A stretch of 64,000 nt of DNA from Thermohalobaculum sp050330995 (GTDB taxonomy: Bacteria; Pseudomonadota; Alphaproteobacteria; Rhodobacterales; Rhodobacteraceae), in NCBI GenBank assembly GCA_050330995.1, contig JBHJHI010000013.1, positions 1 to 64,000 of the forward strand, read 5' to 3'. Positions 16,829 through 25,987 of this stretch are shown piece after piece; position 1 is the first letter of the stretch; each line of letters begins with the position of its first letter. The notes under the pieces are model-generated. The model was not told where the DNA came from. It searched no databases and saw only the letters and a program-made list of their open reading frames with translations. The position numbers and the translations under genes are program-made.

Positions 16829-18052
16829 TCAGATCACCGCCCGCTCCCGCAGCGGCTCGCCCCGCGCGATCCGGCCCCAGCCGAGGGGCGAGAGATCGAG
16901 CGTGCGGTACTCGCCATGGATCAGCCGCTCGGCCGTGCCGCGCCCGACCGCGGGCGCGTGCTGCAGGCCGTGACCGGAGAAGCCGCACTGGAAATGGAAG
17001 TTCGCCACGCGGTCGTGCGGGCCGAGGACGGCGTTCTGGTCGAGCGTGTTCATGTCGTAGTGGCCGGCCCACTCGGCCACCACCTTGACCGCGTCGAACT
17101 GGGGCACGCGCGCGGCGAGCACCGGCCAGACCCGGGCGAGCCAGAGATCGGGGTCCATCGCGAAGTCGTCCGCGTCCACCGCGCCGTCGTCCGGCCCTCT
17201 GGAGCCGACGAGGTAGGCGTCGCCGCTCTCGTGGCGGAAGTGGATGCCCGAGGGGTCGATGACGAGCGGCATCGGCCCCTCGACCGGGCGCGCGGCCGAG
17301 ACGATCCAGGAGTAGCGCTTGCGCGGCTCCACGGGCAACGCGATGCCGGCCATGCGCGCGAGCGCGGCCGAGCGCGTGCCGGCGGCGCAGACCAGCGCGC
17401 CGCAGCCGACGCGCGCGCCGCGGGCGAGGCGGAGGCCCTCGACCCGCCCGGCGCCGAGATCGAGCCCGGTGACCTCGGCGGCGACGAAGGCGACGCCCCG
17501 CGCGCGGGCCGAGCGGCGGAAGCCGTCGAACACCGCCGTGCCGTCGAAGTAGCCCTCGTCGACCGGGTTGTGGCTGGCGAGCACGATGTCGTCGAGCATG
17601 AGGTAGGGGCAGGCGCGTTCGATCTCCCCGGGCGCCATCAGCCGCGTGGCCGCGCCCTCTGCCGTCTGCGTCCGGGCGTTCTCGCGCAGCGCCTCGGCCT
17701 TCGCTTCGGTATCGGCGAGGTAGAGATAGCCGAAAGACCGGATCGCGAGCGCCGGCGCGTCCCTGCCCATCCGGTCGCGGAAGTCGCGGAGAAAGGCAGC
17801 ACCGAAGCGCGAGCAGCGGATATTGAGCGGATCGGAGAACTGCTGGCGGATGCAGCTGTTGGTGAGCGTGGTGGCGGCCCGCGCATAGGACGGGTCGCGC
17901 TCGATCACCAGAACGGAGCCATCGAAGCCCAGTTCCGTCAGCCACCAAGCAGTGGCCGCGCCGTGAATGGCGCCGCCGACGATCACGACGTCGTAGGACG
18001 CCCGCGCCGGCGCGGTCGGGTATCCGGCCACCGTCAGGGCCTCGCTCCGCAC
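16829..18052 (-). CDS. FAD-dependent amino acid/amine oxidase (DAO family)
   Basis: This is a 407-residue flavoprotein related to sarcosine/glycine oxidases and D-amino acid dehydrogenases, which oxidise secondary or primary amines. The N-terminal FAD Rossmann motif is VVIVGGAIHGAATAWWL, followed by the acidic ribose-binding residue in VLVIERD. Near the C-terminus, WAGHYDMNTLDQNAVLG and FSGHGLQHAPAVGR are typical of the family. GTG 18052 gives the full frame; GTG 18031 has GAGG 8 nt upstream and may be the real start. It lies 252 bp beyond the polyamine-importer operon on the same strand, so it may use imported amines. Exact substrate unknown. Confidence 0.87.
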   Translation of the reverse strand: MRSEALTVAGYPTAPARASYDVVIVGGAIHGAATAWWLTELGFDGSVLVIERDPSYARAATTLTNSCIRQQFSDPLNIRCSRFGAAFLRDFRDRMGRDAPALAIRSFGYLYLADTEAKAEALRENARTQTAEGAATRLMAPGEIERACPYLMLDDIVLASHNPVDEGYFDGTAVFDGFRRSARARGVAFVAAEVTGLDLGAGRVEGLRLARGARVGCGALVCAAGTRSAALARMAGIALPVEPRKRYSWIVSAARPVEGPMPLVIDPSGIHFRHESGDAYLVGSRGPDDGAVDADDFAMDPDLWLARVWPVLAARVPQFDAVKVVAEWAGHYDMNTLDQNAVLGPHDRVANFHFQCGFSGHGLQHAPAVGRGTAERLIHGEYRTLDLSPLGWGRIARGEPLRERAVI

Positions 18053-18304
18053 GGCGCGGCGAGCGTGTCCCCGGTCTCCGCGTCGTCGGGACCATGCCTG
18101 CCCGGTCGCGCCGCTCGTGCCATGCAGGTGTCTCCCTCCCGTCGTCGCGACGTTAGCGTCGCCGCACGACCGGCTCCAATCACTTGTTCCCTCGAAGGGC
18201 GGGAGGGGTCGTCCCGCGCGAGACGGGCGTCCGAGACCGTGGATCGGGCCACATCCGGGCCGGGATGGATGGGCGGAGGGGTCGCGGCTCGCCGCCCCCG
18301 TCGC

Positions 18305-19051
18305 TCAGGCGCGCTCCTTTGCGTCGAGCCAGTCCCGGATGATGGCGCGGTGGCGCGCGCGGCCGTAGCTCGGGAAATGGCCGCCGTGGACCACGCTCAC
18401 CGGCAGGTCGAGCAGGCGGACCATAGAGCGGCGGTAGTCGGCGGCGTTCGCGTGGTAGGTGTCCTCGATCAGCGGGCCGTCGTAGACGATGTCGCCCGAG
18501 AACAGGACGCCCGTCGCCGCCTCCCAGAGCGCGATGCCGCCCGGCGAATGGCCCGGCGTGTGGATCACCTCGAAGCGGCGGTCGCCGAGGTCGATCACGT
18601 CGCCGTCCTCGACCAGCCGCGCGGCGGTGCACCCCTTCACCGTGTAGTCGGCCGAGGTGTAGGGCGCGGGTGGCAGGCGCTCGAAGATCGCGTCGGTGAC
18701 ATAAGGATCGGCGAGCGTCGCCGCGCGGGTCGGATCGGCGAGGATGTCGGCCTCGGCGGCGTGGACGACGCGGTCCTCGAACTCGTGGTGGCAGCCGATG
18801 TGGTCGAAGTGGGTGTGGCTCGCGACCGCCGTCAACGCGCGCTCGGTCACGAGCGGGACCCAGGCGCGCAAGGACACCACCCCCATGCCGCTGTCCACCA
18901 GCATGTCGCGCTCGCTGCCCCGGACGTGCCAGCAATTGCAGCGGAAGAAAGGCTCGACGAAGGGCTCGTCGATCAGCGTGATCGCGTCGTCGACGCGGCG
19001 CACGCGCCACCAGTCCCGCGCGCGGGCGCGCGCGCTCGTCGGGGCGGTCAT
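18305..19051 (-). CDS. Metallo-beta-lactamase-fold hydrolase
   Basis: This is a 248-residue MBL-fold protein. The metal-binding residues are complete: HTHFDH at the core, His in HTPGHSPGG, Asp in LFSGDIVYDG and a C-terminal His in VVHGGHFPSYGRAR. Relatives include glyoxalase II-like thioesterases, lactonases and quorum-quenching enzymes; the sequence does not decide between them. ATG 19051 overlaps the stop of the upstream ABC ATPase, so it is part of the importer operon and may hydrolyse an imported compound. The longer upstream open frame is a shadow. Confidence 0.88.
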   Translation of the reverse strand: MTAPTSARARARDWWRVRRVDDAITLIDEPFVEPFFRCNCWHVRGSERDMLVDSGMGVVSLRAWVPLVTERALTAVASHTHFDHIGCHHEFEDRVVHAAEADILADPTRAATLADPYVTDAIFERLPPAPYTSADYTVKGCTAARLVEDGDVIDLGDRRFEVIHTPGHSPGGIALWEAATGVLFSGDIVYDGPLIEDTYHANAADYRRSMVRLLDLPVSVVHGGHFPSYGRARHRAIIRDWLDAKERA

Positions 19052-20091
19052 GGCGTCTCCTCGGCGGGGAAGGCCGAGAGCGCGTCGGCCTCGGCGAACA
19101 GCGCGATGGTCTCGCCCTCGGCAGGCACGGCGGCGGGGGGGAGGTGGACGTCGAGCGCGAGGCCCGAGGGCTCGGCGCGGCACCGCGCGCGGACGTGAGA
19201 ACCGAGAAAGCCGGCCTCGACCACGCGCGCGCGCCCGAGCGCGACCGCGCCCGAGCGCCCGAGCGCCTGCGGGCGCACGCAGACCGTCACCCGGTGCGCG
19301 CCGTCGGGCGGCGCGACCGGCAAGCGCCCGAGCGGGGTGTCGACGCCCTCGCCCGCCGCCTCGCCGGGGATGCGGTTGGTCTCGCCGAGGAAGCCGGCGG
19401 CGAACAGGCTCGCCGGGCGGCGCCAGAGCCGTTCGGGCGGGCCGTGGTCCTCGATGCGCCCCGCGTTCATCACCACGATGCGATCGGCGATGGCCATGGC
19501 CTCCTCCTGGTCGTGGGTGACGTGGACGAAGGTGGTGCCCAAGGTGCGCTGGATCGCCTTCAGCTCGTCCTGCATCGCGCGGCGGAGCTTCAGGTCGAGC
19601 GCGCCGAGCGGCTCGTCGAGGAGCAGCGCCGCCGGCTCGGCGGCGAGCGCGCGGGCGAGCGCCACGCGCTGCTTCTGCCCGCCCGAGAGCGTGGACGGCC
19701 GGACGTGGGCGAGATGGTCGAGGCCGACCAGCGCCAGCCGCTCGTGCGCGCGCTCGCGCCGCTCGCGGCGGCCGACCCCGGCCATACGCGGGCCGAAGGC
19801 GACGTTGTCGCGCAGGCTCATGTGCGGAAACAGCGCGAAGTCCTGGAACACGGTCGCGGTCGGGCGGCGCGCGGGCGGCAGGTGCGTCACGTCGCGCCCG
19901 TCGAGGCGCACCCTGCCCCGCGTCGGCGCGACGAAGCCGCCGAGGATCGACAGAAGCGTGGTCTTGCCGCAGCCCGAGGGGCCGAGCAGCACCACGTAGG
20001 CCCCGGCGGGCACGTCGAGGTCGATGCCGGCGAGCGCCGGGGTGGCGTCGTAGGCGTGGGCCACGCCCTCGACCGCGATCGCCGCCGTCAT
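19048..20091 (-). CDS. Spermidine/putrescine-type ABC transporter ATPase (PotA-like)
   Basis: This is a 347-residue ATPase of the polyamine/iron/thiamine importer class. It has Walker A (GPSGCGKTT), a Q-loop (VFQDFALFPHMS), the signature (LSGGQKQRVALARALA), Walker B (ALLLDEPLGALD) and a switch His (HVTHDQEEAMAIADR). A TOBE-like regulatory domain follows from about residue 235 (TNRIPGEAAGEGV, VCVRPQAL). ATG 20091 overlaps the stop of the upstream permease and its stop overlaps the hydrolase start. Confidence 0.92.
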   Translation of the reverse strand: MTAAIAVEGVAHAYDATPALAGIDLDVPAGAYVVLLGPSGCGKTTLLSILGGFVAPTRGRVRLDGRDVTHLPPARRPTATVFQDFALFPHMSLRDNVAFGPRMAGVGRRERRERAHERLALVGLDHLAHVRPSTLSGGQKQRVALARALAAEPAALLLDEPLGALDLKLRRAMQDELKAIQRTLGTTFVHVTHDQEEAMAIADRIVVMNAGRIEDHGPPERLWRRPASLFAAGFLGETNRIPGEAAGEGVDTPLGRLPVAPPDGAHRVTVCVRPQALGRSGAVALGRARVVEAGFLGSHVRARCRAEPSGLALDVHLPPAAVPAEGETIALFAEADALSAFPAEETP

Positions 20092-20912
20092 CGCCGCGGC
20101 CTCAGCACGGCCAGCTCCACCGCCACGACGGCGGCGACAGAGACCAGGAAGACCACCGAGCCGACGGCGTTCAGCCGCGGCGAGAGGCCCGAGCGCAAGA
20201 GGTTCCAGATCTCGACCGGCAGCGTGACGTCGAAGCGGGTGAGCAGGAAGGCGATCACGAACTCGTCCCACGACAGCGTCATCGACAGCAGGAAGGCGGC
20301 GGCGAGCGAGGGCGCGACGGCCGGGGCGACGACGAGCCCGAGCGCGGCGAGACCGCCCGCGCCGAGATCGCGCGCGGCGCGGTCGAGGCGGATCTCCTCG
20401 GCCCCGATCGAGGCCGCGAGGATCGCGAAGGCGAGCGGCAGCGTGATGACCACGTGCCCGACGGCGGCGGTCCACAGCGAGAGGCCGACGCCGGCCTCGC
20501 CGAACAGGGCGAGCAGCCCGAGGCCGACGATCAGGTAGCTCACCGTCAGCGGCGCGATCATGAGGAGGCGCAGCCCCCCCGCCCCCGGCGGCGCGTGGCG
20601 CGCGAGGCCCCAGGCGGCGAGGAAGCCGAGCAGCGTCGCGGCCGCGGCCGAGCCGGCGGCGACGAGCCCGGAATTGACGAGCGCGTCCACGAGGTCGTCG
20701 TCGCCGAGGACGTCCGCGTACCAGCGCAGCGACGGCCCGTCGAAGGGCGGCACCGGCAGCCGGCTCTCCTGGAGCGAGAACAGCACCAGCACCGCCACCG
20801 GCGCGTAGACGAAGGCGAAGGCGCCCGCGAGGTAGGCCCAGGGCAGGGCTCGGGAGAGCGCGCGGACGGCCGAGCGCGCGGCGGGACGGGCGGCGTCGGA
20901 CGCGCGGCTCAC
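20088..20912 (-). CDS. Spermidine/putrescine-type ABC transporter permease (PotC-like)
   Basis: This is the second channel subunit, 274 residues. The first helix is WAYLAGAFAFVYAPVAVLVLF, followed by the PotC-type periplasmic segment SLRWYADVLGDDDLVDALVNS. The coupling loop is DRAARDLGAGGLAALGLVV, and the later MTLSWDEFVIAFLLTRFD is a strong PotC signature. The GTG start overlaps the upstream permease stop by 4 nt. Confidence 0.92.
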   Translation of the reverse strand: MSRASDAARPAARSAVRALSRALPWAYLAGAFAFVYAPVAVLVLFSLQESRLPVPPFDGPSLRWYADVLGDDDLVDALVNSGLVAAGSAAAATLLGFLAAWGLARHAPPGAGGLRLLMIAPLTVSYLIVGLGLLALFGEAGVGLSLWTAAVGHVVITLPLAFAILAASIGAEEIRLDRAARDLGAGGLAALGLVVAPAVAPSLAAAFLLSMTLSWDEFVIAFLLTRFDVTLPVEIWNLLRSGLSPRLNAVGSVVFLVSVAAVVAVELAVLRPRR

Positions 20913-21760
20913 AGCCGGTCGAGCCTCAGCCAGCGCGCGGAGGCGAGATAGGCGAGCGTGACCACGGCCATCAGCGCGATCGAGAGCGCCGAGGCGAGCG
21001 GGAAGTCGGCGCGCCGGCCGAGCTGGACCATGATGACCTGCGGCACCGTCAGCTCGTTGTTGCCGCCGAGGATCTGCGGCGTGACGTAGTCGCCGATGCA
21101 GAGCACGAAGGTGAGGAAGGCGCCGGTCATCACGCCCGGCAGGGTGAGCGGCAGCACGACGTGGACGAACGCGCGCCAGGGCGGGGCGCCGAGATCGGCG
21201 GCGGCGCGGGCGTAGTTGGCCGGCAGCCGCGCGAGGCTCGCGTAGATCGTCAGCGTCATCAGCATGGTGAAGAAGTGGACGAAGCCCGTCACCGTCGCGA
21301 AGCGGGTCGAGGCCATGGTGACCGGCTCGGCCACCAGCCCGAGCCAGAGGAGCGCGTCGTTGACCACGCCCTCGCGCGCGAACAGGAGCAGCCACGCGTA
21401 GGAGCGCACCACGTAGGAGGTCCAGAACGGCAGGATCGCGAGCGCGAGCGCGAGGCGCTGCCAGCGCGGGGCCACGCGGAAGGCGATGATCCAGGCGAGC
21501 GGATAGGCGAGCAGCGTCGAGATCACCGTGACCGAGAGCGCGATCTCCAGCGACACGACGAAGGCGGTGCGGAGATACCCTTCCGCGAGGATCTTCGCGT
21601 AGTTCGCGGTGTCGAGGCCCCAGACCACCTCGCGCCCCTCCAGCGTGGCGAAGCTGAGCGCGGCCATCAGCGCGAAGGGGGCGAGGAAGAACGCGAGCGT
21701 CCAGAGCGCGGCCGGGGCGACGAGGCCCCAGCCGGCCATGCCCGCGCGCGACGGGTTCAC
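20909..21760 (-). CDS. Spermidine/putrescine-type ABC transporter permease (PotB-like)
   Basis: This is the first channel subunit, 283 residues. It has helices at residues 12-35 (LVAPAALWTLAFFLAPFALM) and about five more. The conserved PotB segment is LPFWTSYVVRSYAWLLLF, and the coupling loop is YARAAADLGAPPWRAFVHVV. GTG 21760 overlaps the receptor stop by 4 nt; ATG 21739, seven codons later, is an alternative start. Confidence 0.92.
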   Translation of the reverse strand: MNPSRAGMAGWGLVAPAALWTLAFFLAPFALMAALSFATLEGREVVWGLDTANYAKILAEGYLRTAFVVSLEIALSVTVISTLLAYPLAWIIAFRVAPRWQRLALALAILPFWTSYVVRSYAWLLLFAREGVVNDALLWLGLVAEPVTMASTRFATVTGFVHFFTMLMTLTIYASLARLPANYARAAADLGAPPWRAFVHVVLPLTLPGVMTGAFLTFVLCIGDYVTPQILGGNNELTVPQVIMVQLGRRADFPLASALSIALMAVVTLAYLASARWLRLDRL

Positions 21761-22812
21761 CGCTGCTGCATCTCCAGCCAGAGGTCCTGCATCGCGGCGT
21801 CCAGCTCGGCGCCGGGGGCGGGGTAGAGCTGCGTGCGCGCGAGGTAGTCGGCCTGCTCGTCCCAGCGCAGCGTGGCCTTCTGCGCATCCGTCAGGTGCTC
21901 GCCCGCCTTCTCGTTGGCGGGCATCCCCCAGAAGCACGACGAGGTGGCGAGCTTGGCCTGCGCCTCCGGCGAGAGGATGTACTTGACGAACTCGAGCGCG
22001 AGGTCCGGGCGGGTCGACCCTTCGAGGATGCCGATCGACTGCGCCCAGCGCACCGCGCCCTGCTCGGGGATCGTCCAGGTGAGCGAGGGCGCGTCCTCGC
22101 CGAGCGTCGCCGTCAGCCATTCGCCGCCGCCGATCACCACGTCGGCCTCTCCGGTGGCCAGCGCGGTCTGGCTCGCGACCACGCCGCCGACGGCGGTGGC
22201 GTTCGCCTCCATCGCGAACAGCGTCTCGCGGATCGCGTCGAGGTCGCCCTCGCCGATCGCGGCGGTGTCGATGCCGCTCATCAGCGCGGCGAGGCCGATC
22301 ACCGGCAGGTAGTAGTCGTAGATCGCGACGCGGCCGGCGTATTTCTCCGACAGGAGGACCTCCATGTCCTGCATGTCGGCCTCGTCGACCTTGTCGACGT
22401 CGTAGCTGACGGTGTTGTAGCCGAACTTCTCGGTCGCCGCGTAGAGGGTGCCGTCGCGCGAATTGTTCTCGCGCATGACCACCTCGTCGAACTGGTCGCC
22501 GAGCGGCAGCTCGTCCTCCGGCAGGGGCGCGAGCAGCCCCGCGTCCACGGCGCGAAAGACGTCGATGGCATCGATCACCAGCACGTCCCAGTCGCCCGGC
22601 CGCGAGCGTTCGAGCAGCGCGAGCGCCGCGCCCGTACCCTCGTACTCGCGCAGGTTGACCTCGACGCCGTAGCGCTCCTCGAAGGGCTCGATCAGCGCGG
22701 GGTCGGCGTGGTCGCACCAGACGAGGGCGTTCAGCTCCTGGGCGCCGGCGAAGGCCGGCAGGAAGGCGATCGCGGGGGCGAGCACGAGGCCGAGGAAGGC
22801 GGCTCGGGTCAT
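21757..22812 (-). CDS. Spermidine/putrescine-type substrate-binding protein (PotD-like)
   Basis: This is the periplasmic receptor of the importer, 351 residues. A Sec signal peptide ends near residue 24 (PAFAGAQ). The mature start, ELNALVWCDHADPALIEPFEERYG, is the family opening pattern (here given as LNALVWCDHADPALI). Later landmarks are FGYNTVSYDVDKVD and GGGEWLTATLGEDAP. It contains an acidic segment (KVDEADMQDMEV). The ligand could be a polyamine or another small cationic compound. It is the first gene of the minus-strand set PotD-B-C-A-MBL and is separated by 197 bp from the peptidase upstream, so it probably has its own promoter. Confidence 0.9.
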   Translation of the reverse strand: MTRAAFLGLVLAPAIAFLPAFAGAQELNALVWCDHADPALIEPFEERYGVEVNLREYEGTGAALALLERSRPGDWDVLVIDAIDVFRAVDAGLLAPLPEDELPLGDQFDEVVMRENNSRDGTLYAATEKFGYNTVSYDVDKVDEADMQDMEVLLSEKYAGRVAIYDYYLPVIGLAALMSGIDTAAIGEGDLDAIRETLFAMEANATAVGGVVASQTALATGEADVVIGGGEWLTATLGEDAPSLTWTIPEQGAVRWAQSIGILEGSTRPDLALEFVKYILSPEAQAKLATSSCFWGMPANEKAGEHLTDAQKATLRWDEQADYLARTQLYPAPGAELDAAMQDLWLEMQQR

Positions 22813-23009
22813 CGGGGGGCTTCCTGCGCGGCTGGCGGGGCCCCGACGTTCGGCCGGCGTCCCCGCGCGCGTCAACGCCGTTCTCGCCGCCACGCCGCGC
22901 CCGTCCCGCAGGGCGGAGGAACGCGGGCGCCGGCGGCACGGGCTTTCGGGGCGCGCTCGCGTCCGGTCCCGGGGCGCGACGGACTTGCGAGGGGAGCGGC
23001 CCGGCACCG

Positions 23010-24413
23010 TCACGGCGCGACGTCGGGCAGGTCCCAGAACAGCCCCGTCATCACCCGCAGCGCGTCGCGGCAGAGCGGCTTCAGCACGTGCTCGTCCGGC
23101 GCGTGCTGCGAGCAGCCGCGGTAGGAGTGCGGCACCCAGACGGTCGGCAGCCCGAGGATGTCGGTGAAGCTGTCGTTCGGCAGCGACCCCGCGAGGTTCG
23201 GCAGGACGTGCGGCGCCCGCCCGGCGGTGCGCTCGATCGAGCCGGCGACGGCGCGCACCCAGGGATGGTCCGGCTCGAGCCGCGTCGCCTTGAAGAAGCC
23301 GCGCTCGTGCGGGCGGATCGCGACCTTGTCGAAGCCCTCGGCGTCGAGGTGGCGCCTGAGCGCGGGCAGGATGTCGTCCGGGTCGGTGCCGACGACGTAG
23401 CGAAGCTGACAGGCCGCGCGCGCCTCGCCAGCGATCGCGTTGACCGGGGCCTCGGGCACGCCGCTCGTCATCGCCAGCACCGCGAAGCTGTTCCAGCCGA
23501 ACACGCGCTCGGCCGGGGTCAGGCTCTCCTCGCCCCAGTCGGTATCCACGCTCGGCCCCTCGCCGCCCTCGACCGGCAGGGATGCCAGCGCCTCGCGGAT
23601 CGCGGGCGTCAGGCTGTCGGGGCGCCACTCGGGCACGCGGATCTGGCCGCGCCGGTCCACGATGGCTGCGAGCGCGTGCGCGAGGATCGTCGCCGGGTCG
23701 GCGAGCAGCCCGCCCCAGTTGCCGGAGTGGTGCGCGCCGTCGCGCAGCCGCACGACGAGATCGAAGCTGACGCCGCCGCGCGAGCCGAGGAAGATCGTCG
23801 GCACCTCGGGTTGTAGGCGCGGGCCGTCCGAGGCGATCAGCACGTCGGCCGAAAGGCGCTCGCGCTCGGCGCGGAAGAAATCCGGCAGGCCGACCGAGCC
23901 CGTCTCCTCGGCCATCTCGATCACCGCCTTGACGTTGACGCCGAGCCGGCCGCGTGTCGCGAGCACCGCCTCGATAGCCATCAGGTTGATGAGGTGCTGG
24001 CCCTTGTTGTCGGCCGTGCCGCGGCCGTAGAGGCGCTCGTCCTCCTCGACCAGCCGGAAGGGGTGGAGCCCCTCGCGCCAGCGCTCGGTCTGGGCGCGTA
24101 TGACGTCGCCGTGGCCGTAGGTCAGGACCGTGGGGAGGCGCGGGTCCTCGACGCGCTCGGCCACGAGGATCGGGGCGCCGCCCGGCGCGGGGTTGTCGAG
24201 GACCTCACAGGCGAAGCCGAGGGCGTCGAGGCGCGGGGTCATGGCCCCGTCGAGGTAGCGGCGGAGTTCCACCCCGGTGTCGGGCCTCTGGCTCTCGGTC
24301 TCGTAGGCGACGAGAGCGGCGAGCGCGCCCTGGAAGCGGCCGTTGTCGAAGGCGGCCTCGGCGCGGGCGATCGCGCCCTCGCGGCTGGCCGAGGTCGTAC
24401 CGGGCGGGGTCAT
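23010..24413 (-). CDS. M20-family metallopeptidase (dipeptidase/carboxypeptidase)
   Basis: This is a 467-residue cytosolic di-zinc amidohydrolase of the ArgE/DapE/CPG2 family, which releases amino acids from dipeptides or N-acyl amino acids. Metal and catalytic residues are visible: His in TYGHGDV, the bridging Asp in RGTADNKGQ, the Glu pair in EMAEETGS, Asp in IASDGPR and the last His in CSQHAPDEHV. The dimerisation segment includes HHSGNWGGLLADP. The start, ATG 24413, overlaps the stop of the gamma-glutamyltransferase gene, so both are in the peptide-import operon. Together they could break imported gamma-glutamyl peptides to free amino acids. Confidence 0.9.
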   Translation of the reverse strand: MTPPGTTSASREGAIARAEAAFDNGRFQGALAALVAYETESQRPDTGVELRRYLDGAMTPRLDALGFACEVLDNPAPGGAPILVAERVEDPRLPTVLTYGHGDVIRAQTERWREGLHPFRLVEEDERLYGRGTADNKGQHLINLMAIEAVLATRGRLGVNVKAVIEMAEETGSVGLPDFFRAERERLSADVLIASDGPRLQPEVPTIFLGSRGGVSFDLVVRLRDGAHHSGNWGGLLADPATILAHALAAIVDRRGQIRVPEWRPDSLTPAIREALASLPVEGGEGPSVDTDWGEESLTPAERVFGWNSFAVLAMTSGVPEAPVNAIAGEARAACQLRYVVGTDPDDILPALRRHLDAEGFDKVAIRPHERGFFKATRLEPDHPWVRAVAGSIERTAGRAPHVLPNLAGSLPNDSFTDILGLPTVWVPHSYRGCSQHAPDEHVLKPLCRDALRVMTGLFWDLPDVAP

Positions 24414-25987
24414 GGCGCGTCCTCGGCGACGGCGTCGCCCCAGGGCGACATGATCTCGGTGGCGCCGTGGTTGACGCCGTCCTCGCGCATGACGCCGGCG
24501 GGACAGGCGAAGGCGAACGGGAAGGCGGTGCGCCGCGCCGCGACCACCGGGCCGCGTTCGGCGAGCGCGTCGTGCACCGCCCTCGGCAGCGCGTCGTCGG
24601 CGATGACGGTGTCGACGGTCGAGACGTCGAGGCGCGGCTGGTGGAAGGCGGCGTCGAGGCCCATGGCGTGGTCGGTCAGGAAGGCGGCGAGCTGGGTCAC
24701 GGCCGAGACGATCTTGCGCCCGCCCGAGGCGCCGATGGCGAAGCGGCCACCGGAGGCGGTCTCGCCGAGCGCAGGGCAGACGTTCATCAGGCAGCGTTTG
24801 CCGGGCGCGAGCGAGTTCGGCCGCCCGGGGACCGGGTCGAACCACAGGATGCCGTTGTTCAGCAGTAGCCCCGTCGACGGCGAGACCGTGCGCGCGCCGA
24901 AGATCGACAGGAGCGTCTGCGTCAGCGCGACCATGTTGCCGTGGCGGTCCACGATCGAGAAGTGCGTGGTGCAGCCCGGCGCCGCCGGCGTCTCGCGGTC
25001 GCCCATGGTGGCGAGGCGATGGGTGTAGGCGCCGGCGAGCGCGTCGGCCAGGGCCACGTAGTCCTCGGGGCCGGGCGGCCCCTCGGGCGCGGGACGCGCC
25101 GCGAGGGCGGCCATGGCGTCGCCGAAGGTCGGGCCGGCGGTGAGACCGGGCACGACGTGGAAGCGCGCGCCGCGATGGTCGACGGCGAGCGGGTCGAGCC
25201 AGCGCGCCTCGTAGGCGCGCAGGTCCTCGGCCGAGAGCGAGCCGCCCTTCTCGGCGACGTCGCGCGCCAGCGCCTCGCCCACCTCGCCGTCGTAGAGCTC
25301 GCGCGGCCCCTCCTCGGCGATGCGCGCGATGGTGTCGGCCATGCGCTCGAAGCGAAGGCGCTTGGTCTCCAGGCTGGTCCAGCCGGCGATGATCGGCCAT
25401 TGCCCGTCGTCGAGGAACATCGCCGCCGCGTCCGGTTCGGCGGCGAGCGCGCGCGTCGCCGAGGCGATCACCAGCGCCGCGTACCAGTCGACCACGATCC
25501 CCTCGCGCGCGAGGCGGGTGGCGGGCGCCACCAGATCGCGCCAGGGCATGGTGCCGAAGCGCGCGTGCATCCGCCCGACGCCGTCGACGAGGCCGGGCAC
25601 CGCGACGGCCGTGGCGCCCTGGGTGTTGCGGTCGTCCACGACCGCCTCCCAGGGGAACAGATCGCCCGCCTTGCCGGTGCCCGCGAGCGGGTAGTCGGCC
25701 GGGTCGAGGGCGGCGGGCGCGCGCATGCCGTAGTCGAGCGCATGGGCGCGGCCCTCGTCCGCGCGCCAGAGGAGCATCGCGCCGCCGCCCGCGGGGCCGG
25801 ACATCCAGGGCTCCAGCACGCCGATGGCGAAGGAGACGGCGACGGCGGCGTCGACCGCGTCGCCGCCCTCGGCGAGCACCATCGCGCCGACCTGGGCGGC
25901 GCAGCGGTGCTGCGCGGCGACCACGCCACCGCGGCTCGCCACGGCGGGCTTGGTGATCCGCTGCGAGCGCGAGAGGTTCGCCGACAT
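24410..25987 (-). CDS. Gamma-glutamyltransferase family protein (second copy)
   Basis: This is a 525-residue Ntn hydrolase of the gamma-glutamyltranspeptidase fold. Unlike the gene at 14867, it keeps the canonical nucleophile context (GCTTHFSIVDRHGNMV), and its opening VLAEGGDAVDAAVAVSFA is standard. No signal peptide is seen, suggesting a cytoplasmic enzyme acting on imported substrates. ATG 25987 has GGAGG 7 nt upstream and overlaps the stop of the ATPase gene; GTG 25990 immediately before it is possible. It sits between the peptide importer and the M20 peptidase. Confidence 0.87.
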   Translation of the reverse strand: MSANLSRSQRITKPAVASRGGVVAAQHRCAAQVGAMVLAEGGDAVDAAVAVSFAIGVLEPWMSGPAGGGAMLLWRADEGRAHALDYGMRAPAALDPADYPLAGTGKAGDLFPWEAVVDDRNTQGATAVAVPGLVDGVGRMHARFGTMPWRDLVAPATRLAREGIVVDWYAALVIASATRALAAEPDAAAMFLDDGQWPIIAGWTSLETKRLRFERMADTIARIAEEGPRELYDGEVGEALARDVAEKGGSLSAEDLRAYEARWLDPLAVDHRGARFHVVPGLTAGPTFGDAMAALAARPAPEGPPGPEDYVALADALAGAYTHRLATMGDRETPAAPGCTTHFSIVDRHGNMVALTQTLLSIFGARTVSPSTGLLLNNGILWFDPVPGRPNSLAPGKRCLMNVCPALGETASGGRFAIGASGGRKIVSAVTQLAAFLTDHAMGLDAAFHQPRLDVSTVDTVIADDALPRAVHDALAERGPVVAARRTAFPFAFACPAGVMREDGVNHGATEIMSPWGDAVAEDAP

